Of a DNA stretch of 64,000 bases, positions 43,869 through 52,725 are shown one piece after another. The stretch covers positions 3,844,001 through 3,908,000 of the forward strand of contig NZ_CP045702.1 of the NCBI RefSeq assembly GCF_014216315.1, given 5' to 3'. The DNA comes from Streptomyces finlayi (GTDB lineage: Bacteria; Actinomycetota; Actinomycetes; Streptomycetales; Streptomycetaceae). The notes beneath the pieces were generated by a model. That model ran no database searches and was not told the origin of the DNA. It saw only the letters and a program-made list of their open reading frames with translations. The stretch's first letter is position 1. Each line of letters opens with the position of its first letter. A program made the position numbers and the translations under genes.

Positions 43869-45326
43869 ATGGGTGAGATCGATACGACTGCACCGGGGCA
43901 GCGGACCGGGGCGGGTGGCGTGCGGATTCCGGTCGTACCCGGGTTCGCGCGGCGCTCGGCACCGGGCTCGTCGGCGGCGGGGGCCAACGGTTCGCCGAAG
44001 GCGGCGGGCAAGGCGCTGAGAGGCCGGGTGCCTCGGTCCGCGCACAGCTCCCTTGCCCTGCCCCCCGGCCGCCCCGACGCCGTACAAGCGGTCGAGGAGT
44101 CGAACCGGGGCCGGGTGCCCGGACTCACTCCGATGAGGGTGGGGCGGATGGTGGCCACACCGTTCGCCTTCATGCGCGGCTCGGCTGGGCTGATGGCCCA
44201 CGACCTCACGGGTACGCCGGTCACCGGGGTGGGCGCGCAGATCTGCGGGGACGCGCATGCCGCCAACTTCGGGCTGTACGGCGACGCGCGCGGCAATCTC
44301 GTCATCGATCTCAACGACTTCGACGAGACGGTCTTCGGCCCGTGGGAGTGGGACCTCAAGCGGCTCGCCACCTCGTTGGTGCTCGCGGGGCGCGAGGCCG
44401 GTGCCGACGAGGACACCTGCCGCAAGGGCGCGTACGACACCGTGGGCGCGTACCGGCGGACCATGCGACTGCTGGCCGGACTGTCGGCGCTCGACGCGTG
44501 GAACGCCATCGCGGACGAGGAACTCGTCTCGCACACGGACGCGCGGGACCTCGTGGGCACTCTGGAGCGGGTCTCGGAGAAGGCGCGCAACAACACGAGC
44601 GCCCGTTTCGCGGCCAGGTCCACGGAGGAATCGGAGGACGGCGGACGCTGCTTCATCGACGCGCCGCCGGTGCTGCGCCGGGTACCGGACGAGGAGGCGG
44701 CGGCGGTCGCCGCCGGGCTCGGCGGTTATCTGAACACGGTCTCCGAGGACCGGGTGCCGCTGCTCGCCCGCTACGCGATCCACGACGTGGCGTTCCGGGT
44801 GGTCGGCACGGGAAGCGTCGGTACGCGGTCCTACGTGGTGCTGCTGCTGGACCACCGGGGGCAGCCGCTGGTCCTTCAGGTGAAGGAGGCCAGGCCCTCC
44901 GTGCTGGCCCCTCATCTTCCGCGGGCCGGTTTCGACGTGGCCGAGGTCGCGCACGAAGGCCGCCGGGTGGTGCTCGGGCAGAAGCGGATGCAGGTCGTCA
45001 GCGACATCCTGCTCGGATGGGCCGACGTCGACGGGCGGCCGTTCCAGGTGCGTCAGTTCAGGAACCGCAAGGGCAGTGTGGACCCGGCGGCGCTCGCGGC
45101 CGATCAGGTCGACGACTACGGGCGGATGACCGGTGCGCTGCTCGCCCGTGCCCACGCGCACAGTGCCGATCCTCGTCTGCTGGCGGCCTACTGCGGCAAG
45201 AACACCGAGCTGGACGAGGCGATGGCCTCCTTCGCCGTGACGTATGCCGACCGGACGGAAGCGGATCACGCCGAGTTGGTGCGGGCGGTCGCGGCGGGCC
45301 GCATAGCCGCCGAGCCCGGCGTCTGA
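43869..45326 (+). CDS. DUF2252 domain-containing protein
   Basis: The product is 485 residues. After a Gly/Ala-rich N-terminus of about 70 residues, the DUF2252 domain fills the rest, with MRGSAGLMAHDL, GDAHAANFGLYG and VIDLNDFDETVFGPWEWDLK. These resemble the catalytic loop and metal-binding Asp of kinase-like (APH) folds, so a small-molecule phosphotransferase activity is possible. The substrate is unknown. Confidence 0.88.
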   Translation: MGEIDTTAPGQRTGAGGVRIPVVPGFARRSAPGSSAAGANGSPKAAGKALRGRVPRSAHSSLALPPGRPDAVQAVEESNRGRVPGLTPMRVGRMVATPFAFMRGSAGLMAHDLTGTPVTGVGAQICGDAHAANFGLYGDARGNLVIDLNDFDETVFGPWEWDLKRLATSLVLAGREAGADEDTCRKGAYDTVGAYRRTMRLLAGLSALDAWNAIADEELVSHTDARDLVGTLERVSEKARNNTSARFAARSTEESEDGGRCFIDAPPVLRRVPDEEAAAVAAGLGGYLNTVSEDRVPLLARYAIHDVAFRVVGTGSVGTRSYVVLLLDHRGQPLVLQVKEARPSVLAPHLPRAGFDVAEVAHEGRRVVLGQKRMQVVSDILLGWADVDGRPFQVRQFRNRKGSVDPAALAADQVDDYGRMTGALLARAHAHSADPRLLAAYCGKNTELDEAMASFAVTYADRTEADHAELVRAVAAGRIAAEPGV

Positions 45327-45384
45327 CCGAGATCCCGGAGGCCTGGCGTCCTCGGTGTGCCGGTCCTGGCCATACGCTGGACGG

Positions 45385-46332
45385 GTGACCCACGAAGCCG
45401 CCGGGGTGCCAACCACCCGGAACGACGATGACCGGCAGGACAACGACCGGCAGGACGCGCAGTCCGCTGCCCAGGGCGAGCCGCGGGGCGGCCGGCCCGA
45501 TGGTGGGGACGGTGCGGCCTCTGCCGGAGGCGCTGCGGCCTCGGCGGAGGGTGCGGCGCCGCGTCCGCAGGAGCGGCTGGCCAAGGCCGTGCGGGTGGCC
45601 GAGCAGGCGCTGATCGAGTTCGAGATCGCGGTGGAGACCTTCCGGGTCGAGGTCGAGAACTTCTCCCGGCTGCACCACCAGAAGCTCGGCCCGATGTACG
45701 CCCGGCTCGACGAGCTGGACGCGCTGATCGCGGAAGCCCATGCGTCCAGGACCGGAGATCCGGAGGATGTGCGCAAGGCCCAGGAGGCGCGGGCGATCGT
45801 CATGCCGATGCCCGGGGTCGAGGAGCTGTTCCACGACTGGATGGACTCCGACGGCCTGTCCCCCGAGGCCGCCGCGATGCTCACCGAGCAGCCCGTCAGG
45901 CCGCCCAAGCGGGTCAGGCCCAGCGAGGAGGCCCGCAAGCTCTACCGCGAGCTGGCACGCAAGGCGCACCCGGACCTGGCGCCGGACGAGAGCGAGCGGG
46001 AGCGCCGCGATGAGTTCATCACCCGGGTGAACGCCGCCTACGGGCGTGGCGACGAGGCACTGCTGAGGGAACTGGTCCAGGAATGGGAGGCGGGACCGGT
46101 CGCACCGGAGGCCCGGTTCAGCGAGAGCGAAGAGCTGTACGCACGGCTGGAGTGGCTCAGCCGGCGCAAGGAACTGCTGGCGGTGCTGGCCAAGGAGCTG
46201 GAGCAGAGCGCCATCGGGTCCATGCTGCGCATGGCGCCGGATGACCCGGACCGCTTGCTGGAGGACATCGGCGAGAAGCTGCTCGCCGAGGTGTCACAGC
46301 GTGAGGCCGAGCTGGCGGACCTGGTGCAGTAG
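45385..46332 (+). CDS. J-domain (DnaJ-like) protein
   Basis: The product is 315 residues from GTG 45385. A low-complexity N-terminus (1-60) and a helical coiled-coil region (65-130) precede a J-like domain around 180-215 with the HPD tripeptide at 195-197 (ARKAHPDLAP), which would stimulate Hsp70 ATPase. A further helical tail follows. No Gly/Phe or zinc-finger region is present, so it is a type III J protein. The client is unknown. Confidence 0.82.
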   Translation: MTHEAAGVPTTRNDDDRQDNDRQDAQSAAQGEPRGGRPDGGDGAASAGGAAASAEGAAPRPQERLAKAVRVAEQALIEFEIAVETFRVEVENFSRLHHQKLGPMYARLDELDALIAEAHASRTGDPEDVRKAQEARAIVMPMPGVEELFHDWMDSDGLSPEAAAMLTEQPVRPPKRVRPSEEARKLYRELARKAHPDLAPDESERERRDEFITRVNAAYGRGDEALLRELVQEWEAGPVAPEARFSESEELYARLEWLSRRKELLAVLAKELEQSAIGSMLRMAPDDPDRLLEDIGEKLLAEVSQREAELADLVQ

Positions 46333-46379
46333 CGTTCCGGGTATCCCCTGCCGCGTACGTACGAGAGAAGGCATGACCC

Positions 46380-46724
46380 ATGAATTTCGCCCCGTTGCCC
46401 TCGGTGGATGTCGCGGCGGTGCCGTCGGACGGCTTCGTGCTGGACGTCCGGGAGAACGACGAGTGGGCGGCCGGGCATGTCGAGGGCGCGCTGCACATCC
46501 CCATGAGCGACTTCGTGGGCCGCTTCGGTGAGCTGACCGAAGCGGCGGAGGACGGACGGCGTGTCCATGTGATGTGCCGGGTCGGTGGCCGGTCGGCCCA
46601 GGTGACGCAGTACCTGGTCCAGCAGGGCATCGACGCGGTGAACATCGACGGCGGGATGCAGGCCTGGGACGGTGCCGGGCGGCCGATGGTCGCGGACGGC
46701 ACGGTCCCGGCCTTCGTCCTCTGA
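46380..46724 (+). CDS. Rhodanese-like sulfurtransferase
   Basis: The product is 114 residues, a single rhodanese domain. LDVRENDEW and the active-site loop C66-R-V-G-G-R-S with the persulfide-forming Cys66 are intact, and the C-terminal GGMQAWDGAGRP is typical. It lies 47 bases after the J-protein gene and may be co-transcribed. Cytoplasmic; sulfur acceptor unknown. Confidence 0.92.
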   Translation: MNFAPLPSVDVAAVPSDGFVLDVRENDEWAAGHVEGALHIPMSDFVGRFGELTEAAEDGRRVHVMCRVGGRSAQVTQYLVQQGIDAVNIDGGMQAWDGAGRPMVADGTVPAFVL

Positions 46725-46749
46725 GAGTTCAGCCGGACCTACGGCGAGG

Positions 46750-47958
46750 TCAGCCGAGGGCGTGGGCGGCCAGCAGGTCGCCCAGCGCCTCCTCATGGGC
46801 TGCCGCAGGTCCCAGCGAGAGCTCGATCTGCTTCGCCCAGGCGTGGAAGCGGTGCAGGGGGTAATCGGTGTCGGCGCCGATGCCGCCGTGCAGATGCTGA
46901 GCCGTCTGCACGACGCGGCGTACGCCTTCCGAGGCCCAGATCTTCGCCACGGCGATGTCCCCGGCGGCGGGCAGGGCCCCGTCGGCTCCGGTGGAGAGCC
47001 GCCAGGCGGCCTGCCAGAGGGTCACTTCCATGGCGCGCAGATCGATGTACCGGTCGGCGGTCTGCACGGCGACGGCCTGGAACGTGGCGACGGGAAAGCC
47101 GAACTGCTCCCGCTCGCCCGTGTACGCGCTCGTCATGGCGAGCACGCTCTCGCCCAGACCGAGTGCGAGCGCGCACGTTCCGGTCGTGAGGACGTTGCGC
47201 AGCCACTCCCAGGCGCCCTCGGCTTCGATCAGCTCATGGTCGTCGACGTGGACGGCGTCGAGCCCGACCTCGGCGAAACGCTCGCCGCTCGTGGACACCT
47301 GCTCGGCCAGACGGACGCCTTCGTGCGTACGGCGGACCAGGGCGAGGACGGCTCGTCCGTCCGCCGTGTGGGCGGGTACCGCGATCCGGTCCGCGCACTG
47401 GGCCCACGGCACCGCCGACTGCACCCCGTCGAGCACCCATCCGGCTGCCTCGGCTGTTGTGGCCGTTGCGGGAGTACCGGTCTCTGTTCCCGTTCCTGTC
47501 CTGGTCGCTGTTCCGCGCAGCGGGGCCCGGCGGGCCGTTACGGAAAGCTCGGCCGGGTCGTGGCCGGTGCGGCCGTTGGCTCCGACCGTGAGGACCAGCT
47601 CGCCCCGGCCGAACTTCGGCAGCAGCTCCGCCGCCAGAGCCGCGTCGCCGTACCGCTGTACGACCATGGCGACCGCGCAGCCTTCCAGCAGGGGTATCCG
47701 GGCCAGCACCTTCGCCGACTCGCGCAGCACGAGACAGAGGGCGATCAGGTCGAGCCCCGCGCCGCCGTGTTCCGGGGCCAGCGTGAGGCTCAGCAGGTCC
47801 GTGCGCGCGAGCCCGGACCAGAGTGGCCGGTCCATGTCCTCGGCCACCGCCCCCAGGGTCAGGGCCGGGCTGGGAACACCGTCGGGCGCGACCCCGGCGA
47901 AGACCGACGTCGCCGCTTCGACCACCGCCCGCTGTTCCTCGGTGAAGGTGAAGTCCAC
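46750..47958 (-). CDS. Acyl-CoA dehydrogenase family protein
   Basis: The product is 402 residues from GTG 47958 (V-D-F-T-F-T-E-E-Q, the family start; GGGAGG upstream). It has the ACAD three-domain layout, with C-terminal LHGGIGADTDYPLHRFHAWAK. The sequence resembles the ChsE-type ACADs that form heteromeric sterol or long-chain enzymes, and the usual catalytic Glu is not obvious by eye. It is separated from paaE by 149 bases that hold a KstR-like site, so it is probably independently regulated. Confidence 0.85.
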   Translation of the reverse strand: MDFTFTEEQRAVVEAATSVFAGVAPDGVPSPALTLGAVAEDMDRPLWSGLARTDLLSLTLAPEHGGAGLDLIALCLVLRESAKVLARIPLLEGCAVAMVVQRYGDAALAAELLPKFGRGELVLTVGANGRTGHDPAELSVTARRAPLRGTATRTGTGTETGTPATATTAEAAGWVLDGVQSAVPWAQCADRIAVPAHTADGRAVLALVRRTHEGVRLAEQVSTSGERFAEVGLDAVHVDDHELIEAEGAWEWLRNVLTTGTCALALGLGESVLAMTSAYTGEREQFGFPVATFQAVAVQTADRYIDLRAMEVTLWQAAWRLSTGADGALPAAGDIAVAKIWASEGVRRVVQTAQHLHGGIGADTDYPLHRFHAWAKQIELSLGPAAAHEEALGDLLAAHALG

Positions 47959-48046
47959 TGTCCCGGCCTCCCGCGAACCGTAGTGTCCCTGAACCGCCGG
48001 GCCCGCGACCGGACCTGACGGGCCCCGACCTGACGGGCCGTCAAGA

Positions 48047-48060
48047 TAGAACAGGTTCCA
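48047..48060. promoter_or_regulatory. KstR-like operator upstream of the acyl-CoA dehydrogenase
   Basis: TAGAACAGGTTCCA fits the known KstR consensus TNNAACNNGTTNNA exactly. It lies 89 bases before the dehydrogenase start and outside the paaE reading frame. Confidence 0.5.
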
Positions 48061-48107
48061 GGAGAAGGGAACAGGGCGAACGGGGCCGGTGCTCACGCTC
48101 GGCGCAG

Positions 48108-49160
48108 TCAGCGGTCGAAGTCGAGCTTCACCTCCGGGGTGACCGGGTGCGACTGGCAGGCGAGGACGAAGCCGGCCTCGGTCTCCTCAGGCTCCAGCGC
48201 GAAGTTACGGTCCATCCGCACCTCACCCGACACGAGGAACGCGCGGCACGTGCCGCACACGCCGCCCTTGCACGCGTACGGGGCGTCCGCCCGGCTGCGC
48301 AGCACCGTCTCCAGAAGAGATTCCGCGCCCTGCACCGGCCAGCTCCCCGAGCGGCCGTGAAGAGTCGCGGTGAGGGTGCTGTCCGCGGGGGCGTCGATGC
48401 GGGCGGCGGGGGCCGGGCCGTCATCGACGTGGAAGATCTCCTGGTGGATACGGGAACGGTCGGCACCCAGCTCCCGCAGCGCCTTGTCCGCACCCTGCAC
48501 CAGGCCGAGCGGCCCACAGAGGAACCAGCCGTCGACGTCCGCGACGGACAGCAGAGCCGGCAGCAGGCCGGTCAGCCGCTCCCGGTCCAGGCGGCCCGAC
48601 GGGAGACCGGCCGCCTGCTCCTCCCGCGAGAGGGCGGTGACCAGCTGGAACCGGTCCGGGTAGCGGTCCTTGAGGTCGGCCACCTCGTCGAGGAACATCG
48701 TCGAGGCCGCTGTCCGGTCGCTGCGGATCAGACAGAACCTGGCTGCCGGTTCGCGGGCCAGCAGCGTCGATGCGATCGACAGCACAGGCGTGATGCCGCT
48801 GCCGCCGACGATCGCGGCGAAGAATCCCGGCCGCGGCCGGAGCACGAAGCGGCCCATCGGAGGCATCGCCTCCACCTGGTCACCGACGGCCAGTTCCTTG
48901 AGGGCGTACGTGGAGAACGCCCCGCCGTCGACCATGCGGATGCCCACACGCAGCACCGGGGAGGCCGGTGCCTCGACGGCGGGTGTGCAGATCGAGTACG
49001 ACCGGCGGATCTCCTGGCCGTCCAGGGCGTAGCGCACGTTGAGGTGCTGGCCAGGGATGTGGCGGAAGGTCTCGCGCAGGTCGTCCGGCACGGCGAAGGT
49101 GACGGCCACCGCATCGTCCGTGATCCGTTCGATCGCGCTGACCCGGAGCGGATGGAACAT
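48108..49160 (-). CDS. paaE: Phenylacetyl-CoA epoxidase reductase subunit PaaE
   Basis: The product is 350 residues. An N-terminal ferredoxin-NADP reductase-like half (FAD: RRSYSICTP near residue 53; NADPH-binding GGSGITPVLS) is fused to a C-terminal plant-type 2Fe-2S domain with CKGGVCGTC and a later C. It passes electrons to the PaaA diiron site. It is the last gene of paaABCDE; its start abuts the paaD stop. Confidence 0.96.
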   Translation of the reverse strand: MFHPLRVSAIERITDDAVAVTFAVPDDLRETFRHIPGQHLNVRYALDGQEIRRSYSICTPAVEAPASPVLRVGIRMVDGGAFSTYALKELAVGDQVEAMPPMGRFVLRPRPGFFAAIVGGSGITPVLSIASTLLAREPAARFCLIRSDRTAASTMFLDEVADLKDRYPDRFQLVTALSREEQAAGLPSGRLDRERLTGLLPALLSVADVDGWFLCGPLGLVQGADKALRELGADRSRIHQEIFHVDDGPAPAARIDAPADSTLTATLHGRSGSWPVQGAESLLETVLRSRADAPYACKGGVCGTCRAFLVSGEVRMDRNFALEPEETEAGFVLACQSHPVTPEVKLDFDR

Positions 49161-49658
49161 CTACAACTCCTTGAAGTGGTCGAACGGCTCGCGGCAGGCC
49201 ACGCAACGGCGCAGCGCCTTGCACGCCGTGGAGGAGAAACGGCTCAGCAGCTCGGTGTCGGTCGACCCGCAGTGCGGGCAGCGCACCGCGAGGGTCAGGG
49301 GCACCGGTCCGCCCGTGCCGCCCTGGGGGCGCGGGGGTGCGATACCGAACTCCGAGAGCTTGCGCCGCCCCTCGTCGCTGATGTCGTCCGTCGACCAGGC
49401 GGGGGCGAGGACGGTGACCACCGAGACGTCCTTCATGCCGTGGTCGTGCAGGACCCGCTCGATGTCGGCGGACATGGCCTCGATCGCCGGGCAGCCCGTG
49501 TACGTCGGGGTGAGCCGCACCGTGACACTGTCCGGACCTTCCATGTGGACACCGCGGAGCACGCCGAGCTCCTGGAGGGTCAGTACGGGAAGTTCCGGGT
49601 CGGGAACGGCGCCCGCGAGCCGGTGCAGCTCCGCTTCCAGCAGGGTCTCCGTCACCAT
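49161..49658 (-). CDS. paaD: PaaD, iron-sulfur assembly factor of the phenylacetyl-CoA epoxidase
   Basis: The product is 165 residues. The N-terminal DUF59/MIP18 domain (AVPDPELPVLTLQELGVLRG, TPTYTGCPAIEAM) is followed by a C-terminal zinc-ribbon-like CPHCGSTDTELLSRFSSTACK with CVAC. It is needed for maturation of the epoxidase. It overlaps paaC by 7 bases. Confidence 0.95.
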   Translation of the reverse strand: MVTETLLEAELHRLAGAVPDPELPVLTLQELGVLRGVHMEGPDSVTVRLTPTYTGCPAIEAMSADIERVLHDHGMKDVSVVTVLAPAWSTDDISDEGRRKLSEFGIAPPRPQGGTGGPVPLTLAVRCPHCGSTDTELLSRFSSTACKALRRCVACREPFDHFKEL

Positions 49659-50353
49659 GACGCCCCCGGGTGGCTGCGGTGCAGGTGCTGCATCTCGGCG
49701 ATCATCCTGCCGAACGGCTCGGTGTGCAGTCCCTGGCGGCCGGCGCCGGCCTGCCAGCCGCCGGACTGCGGTCCTGCCGGGACGGTGAGCGTGGCACGCT
49801 CCACCACGTCCGTCACGGCGGCGAGCCAGTCGGCCCCGAGTGCCTGCCAGTCGATGTCGATGCCTTCGACGGGCTGGAAGAGCTCGCCGGTGAAGCGCCA
49901 CAGGGCGTCGAGGCCGCTCCGCATGCGCTCGTGGCTCTCCGCCGTCCCGTCACCGAGGCGCAGGGTCCACTGCTCGGCGTGGTCGCGGTGGTAGGCGACC
50001 TCCTTGACCGCCTTCGCCGAGAGGTCGGCGAACTCGCCGTCCCCGGCTGCCAGCCGCTCGTACAGCAGGTGCTGGTAGACGGAGAAGTAGAGCTGCCGGG
50101 CGATGGTGTGGGCGAAGTCGCCGTTCGGCTGCTCGACCAGCTGCACGTTGCGGAAGGCCCGCTCCTCGCGGAGATAGGCCAGCTCGTCCTCGTCGCCGAC
50201 GAGTGAGAGCAGCACGCGGGCCTGGCCCAGCAGGTCCAGGGCGATGTTGGCGAGCGCCACTTCCTCTTCCAGCACGGGGGCGTGGCCCGCCCACTCGCCC
50301 AGCCGGTGGGAGAGCACCAGTGCGTCGTCGCCGAGGGCGAGGGCCGCGGTCAC
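49652..50353 (-). CDS. paaC: Phenylacetyl-CoA epoxidase structural subunit PaaC
   Basis: The product is 233 residues from GTG 50353, overlapping the paaB stop. A ferritin-like helical fold is indicated by EEEVALANIALDLLGQARVLL and AYHRDHAEQWTLRLGDGT, lacking the full diiron set. It forms the structural dimer partner of PaaA. Confidence 0.95.
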   Translation of the reverse strand: MTAALALGDDALVLSHRLGEWAGHAPVLEEEVALANIALDLLGQARVLLSLVGDEDELAYLREERAFRNVQLVEQPNGDFAHTIARQLYFSVYQHLLYERLAAGDGEFADLSAKAVKEVAYHRDHAEQWTLRLGDGTAESHERMRSGLDALWRFTGELFQPVEGIDIDWQALGADWLAAVTDVVERATLTVPAGPQSGGWQAGAGRQGLHTEPFGRMIAEMQHLHRSHPGASW

Positions 50354-50640
50354 AGGTGCTTCACCCCTTCCGGGATCTCGTAGAACGTGGGGTGCCGGTA
50401 GGGCTTGTCGCCGGACGGTTCGAAGAAGGAGTCCTTCTCGTCCGGCGAGGAGGCCGTGATCGCCGTCGACGGCACCACCCAGAGGGAGACACCCTCGGAG
50501 CGGCGGGTGTACAGGTCGCGTGCGTTGCGCAGGGCCATTTCGGCGTCCGGGGCGTGCAGGCTGCCCGCGTGGGTGTGGGACAGTCCGCGCCGTGAGCGCA
50601 CGAACACCTCCCACAGCGGCCAGTCGGTGGAACTGCTCAT
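50350..50640 (-). CDS. paaB: Phenylacetyl-CoA epoxidase subunit PaaB
   Basis: The product is 96 residues. WPLWEVFVRSRRGLSHTHAG and ALRNARDLYTRRSEGVSLWV are the family signatures. This small subunit stabilises and bridges PaaAC heterodimers. Both ends overlap neighbouring genes, indicating translational coupling. Confidence 0.96.
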   Translation of the reverse strand: MSSSTDWPLWEVFVRSRRGLSHTHAGSLHAPDAEMALRNARDLYTRRSEGVSLWVVPSTAITASSPDEKDSFFEPSGDKPYRHPTFYEIPEGVKHL

Positions 50641-51683
50641 GCCGTTGCCTCCCCGGGCTGTGTGGCCGTTCCGGTGGGTCCGGGCCGTCCTGCGGTGTGC
50701 TTCGTGGCGTATGCCGCCGCCGCGTCGCGGACCCAGGCGCCCTCTTCGTGCGCTGTGCGGCGCTGGGTGAGGCGCTGCTCGTTGCAGGGCCCGTTGCCCT
50801 TGAGGACCTCCTGGAACTCCGTCCAGTCGATCGCTCCGAAGTCGTGCCGGCCCAGCTCCTCGTTCCACCGGATGTCCGGGTCGGGGAGTGCGAGCCCGAG
50901 TGCCTCGGCCTGGGGGACGCAGATGTCCACGAAGCGCCGGCGCAGCTCGTCGTTGGAGTGCCGCTTGATCTTCCAGGCCATCGACTGCTCTGAGTGCGAG
51001 GAAGCATCATCCGGCGGGCCGAACATCATCAGGGACGGCCACCACCAGCGGTTCACCGCGTCCTGCGCCATCTCGTGCTGGGCCGGGGTCCCGCGGCTGA
51101 GGGCGAGCAGCAGCTCATAACCCTGTCGCTGGTGGAAGGACTCCTCCTTGCAGATCCGGACCATCGCGCGGGCGTACGGGCCGTAGGAGCAGCGGCAGAG
51201 CGGCACCTGGTTGGTGATCGCGGCTCCGTCCACCAGCCAGCCGATCGCGCCGACGTCCGCCCAGGTCAGCGTCGGATAGTTGAAGATCGACGAATACCTC
51301 TGGCGTCCGGCGTGGAGCTTGTCGAGCAGCTCCTCGCGGCTCGTGCCCAGGGTCTCGGCTGCGCTGTACAAATACAGCCCGTGTCCCGCCTCGTCCTGGA
51401 CCTTGGCCATCAGGATCGCCTTGCGGCGCAGCGAGGGCGCGCGCGTGATCCAGTTGGCCTCGGGCTGCATACCGATGATTTCCGAGTGGGCGTGCTGGGC
51501 CATCTGGCGGACCAGCGAGGCCCGGTACGCCTCCGGCATCCAGTCGCGCGGCTCGATTCGGTCGTCCGCTGCCACCGCTGCGTCGAACGCCGCGGTACGG
51601 GCCGCTTCCTGTGCCGCGTCCCGCTCCGTCTCCGCCGCGCCTGCCGCGCTGTGCTTCTGCTGGTCCGCAGTCACTGCCGCCAT
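50637..51683 (-). CDS. paaA: Phenylacetyl-CoA 1,2-epoxidase catalytic subunit PaaA
   Basis: The product is 348 residues and contains the diiron centre that epoxidises the aromatic ring of phenylacetyl-CoA. Ligand motifs are visible: E68 (AHSEIIGM), E98 and H101 (QDEAGHG), and the second pair in CKEESFHQRQGYE. WWWPSLMMFGPPDD is typical. It heads the operon, with the start only 13 bases from the operator at 51696, so repressor binding would block its leader. Confidence 0.97.
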   Translation of the reverse strand: MAAVTADQQKHSAAGAAETERDAAQEAARTAAFDAAVAADDRIEPRDWMPEAYRASLVRQMAQHAHSEIIGMQPEANWITRAPSLRRKAILMAKVQDEAGHGLYLYSAAETLGTSREELLDKLHAGRQRYSSIFNYPTLTWADVGAIGWLVDGAAITNQVPLCRCSYGPYARAMVRICKEESFHQRQGYELLLALSRGTPAQHEMAQDAVNRWWWPSLMMFGPPDDASSHSEQSMAWKIKRHSNDELRRRFVDICVPQAEALGLALPDPDIRWNEELGRHDFGAIDWTEFQEVLKGNGPCNEQRLTQRRTAHEEGAWVRDAAAAYATKHTAGRPGPTGTATQPGEATA

Positions 51684-51695
51684 CCCGGGCTCCCT

Positions 51696-51714
51696 ACCGA
51701 CCGATCGTTCGGTT
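51696..51714. promoter_or_regulatory. PaaR-type operator at paaA
   Basis: ACCGACCGATCGTTCGGTT is nearly palindromic and is the reverse complement (18 of 19) of the site before paaN. TetR-family PaaR regulators of actinobacteria bind such CCGACCGNTCGG dyads. Confidence 0.75.
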
Positions 51715-51771
51715 CAATGACTTCAATGGTGAGTCGGCGGCCCGTAGGGTGTCAACCCTGTGGATAACTGA

Positions 51772-52725
51772 GTGGTGATCGACGGCGATCGGGGCGGGAT
51801 GGATGCGGACCACGGCGGGGGCGCCGAGAGCGAGCGGAAGGCCGCGTGGCCGGAAGCGGTGGGCCACCGGGCCGACGGGCCTGTCGGCGAACCTGCCGAC
51901 GGGGGTACGGACGCCGGTACGGGCCGGATTCCCCGGCAGGACGCAGGGCGCGATGCCGGGCTGGACCCAGGGCCGAACGGGTCGCCACATCTCTCGCCGG
52001 CCGCGGATACGAACGGTGGAGGGGATGTCGTCCCTCCGGCGGCCGCAGCCCGCCGGAGCGGGATAGCCGGGCTCTCGCTCCCGTACCAGGTCGTCGCCGC
52101 TCTGGCACTGGCCGTGCTCGGGGTGCTGGGGGCCGTACACCTGGCCATGGTGTTTCTGCACGTCGCGCCGTCCAACACCCTGACGAAGCAGCACAGCGAG
52201 GCGATAGACGACTGGGTCTACCCGGAGTTCGAGCAGAACTGGAAACTCTTCGCTCCCAACCCGCTCCAGCAGAACATCGCCGTACACGTGCGTGCCGAGG
52301 TGGCAGGCGACGACGGCCGCCGCATCACTCCCTGGATGAGCCTGTCCGGTGAGGACGGCGAGGCGATACGCGGCAACCTCCTCCCGAGCCATGTCGATCA
52401 GAACGAACTCCGTCGCGGCTGGGACTTCTTCCTGAACTCGCACGACAGCGAGAACCGTTCCAACGGTCTGCGCGGAGACCTCTCCGAGCGCTACGTCCGC
52501 CGCATCGTGATGCTGCGCCTCGACGCGCACGACTACGGCGGCACGGTCGAGCGCATTCAGGTCCGCTCCGCCGTACGGTCCGTCCCGGCACCGGCGTGGA
52601 GCGAGGAAAAGACCAACACCAGGCCCACCTACCGGGTACTCCCCTGGTGGACCGTGGACCCCGCCGATCTACCAGGGGACGACGCGGCGGCGCGGGCGTC
52701 GCAGGGCGAGGAGACGGACAAGTGA
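51772..52725 (+). CDS. DUF5819 family membrane protein
   Basis: The product is 317 residues if started at GTG 51772, or 308 from ATG 51799; neither has a clear ribosome binding site. A low-complexity N-terminus (about 1-95) precedes a membrane helix (about 105-125) and an extracellular domain with WVYPEFEQNWKLFAPNP, the DUF5819 hallmark. Its stop overlaps the HTTM gene start, and DUF5819 and HTTM genes are often neighbours. Function unknown. Confidence 0.82.
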   Translation: MVIDGDRGGMDADHGGGAESERKAAWPEAVGHRADGPVGEPADGGTDAGTGRIPRQDAGRDAGLDPGPNGSPHLSPAADTNGGGDVVPPAAAARRSGIAGLSLPYQVVAALALAVLGVLGAVHLAMVFLHVAPSNTLTKQHSEAIDDWVYPEFEQNWKLFAPNPLQQNIAVHVRAEVAGDDGRRITPWMSLSGEDGEAIRGNLLPSHVDQNELRRGWDFFLNSHDSENRSNGLRGDLSERYVRRIVMLRLDAHDYGGTVERIQVRSAVRSVPAPAWSEEKTNTRPTYRVLPWWTVDPADLPGDDAAARASQGEETDK

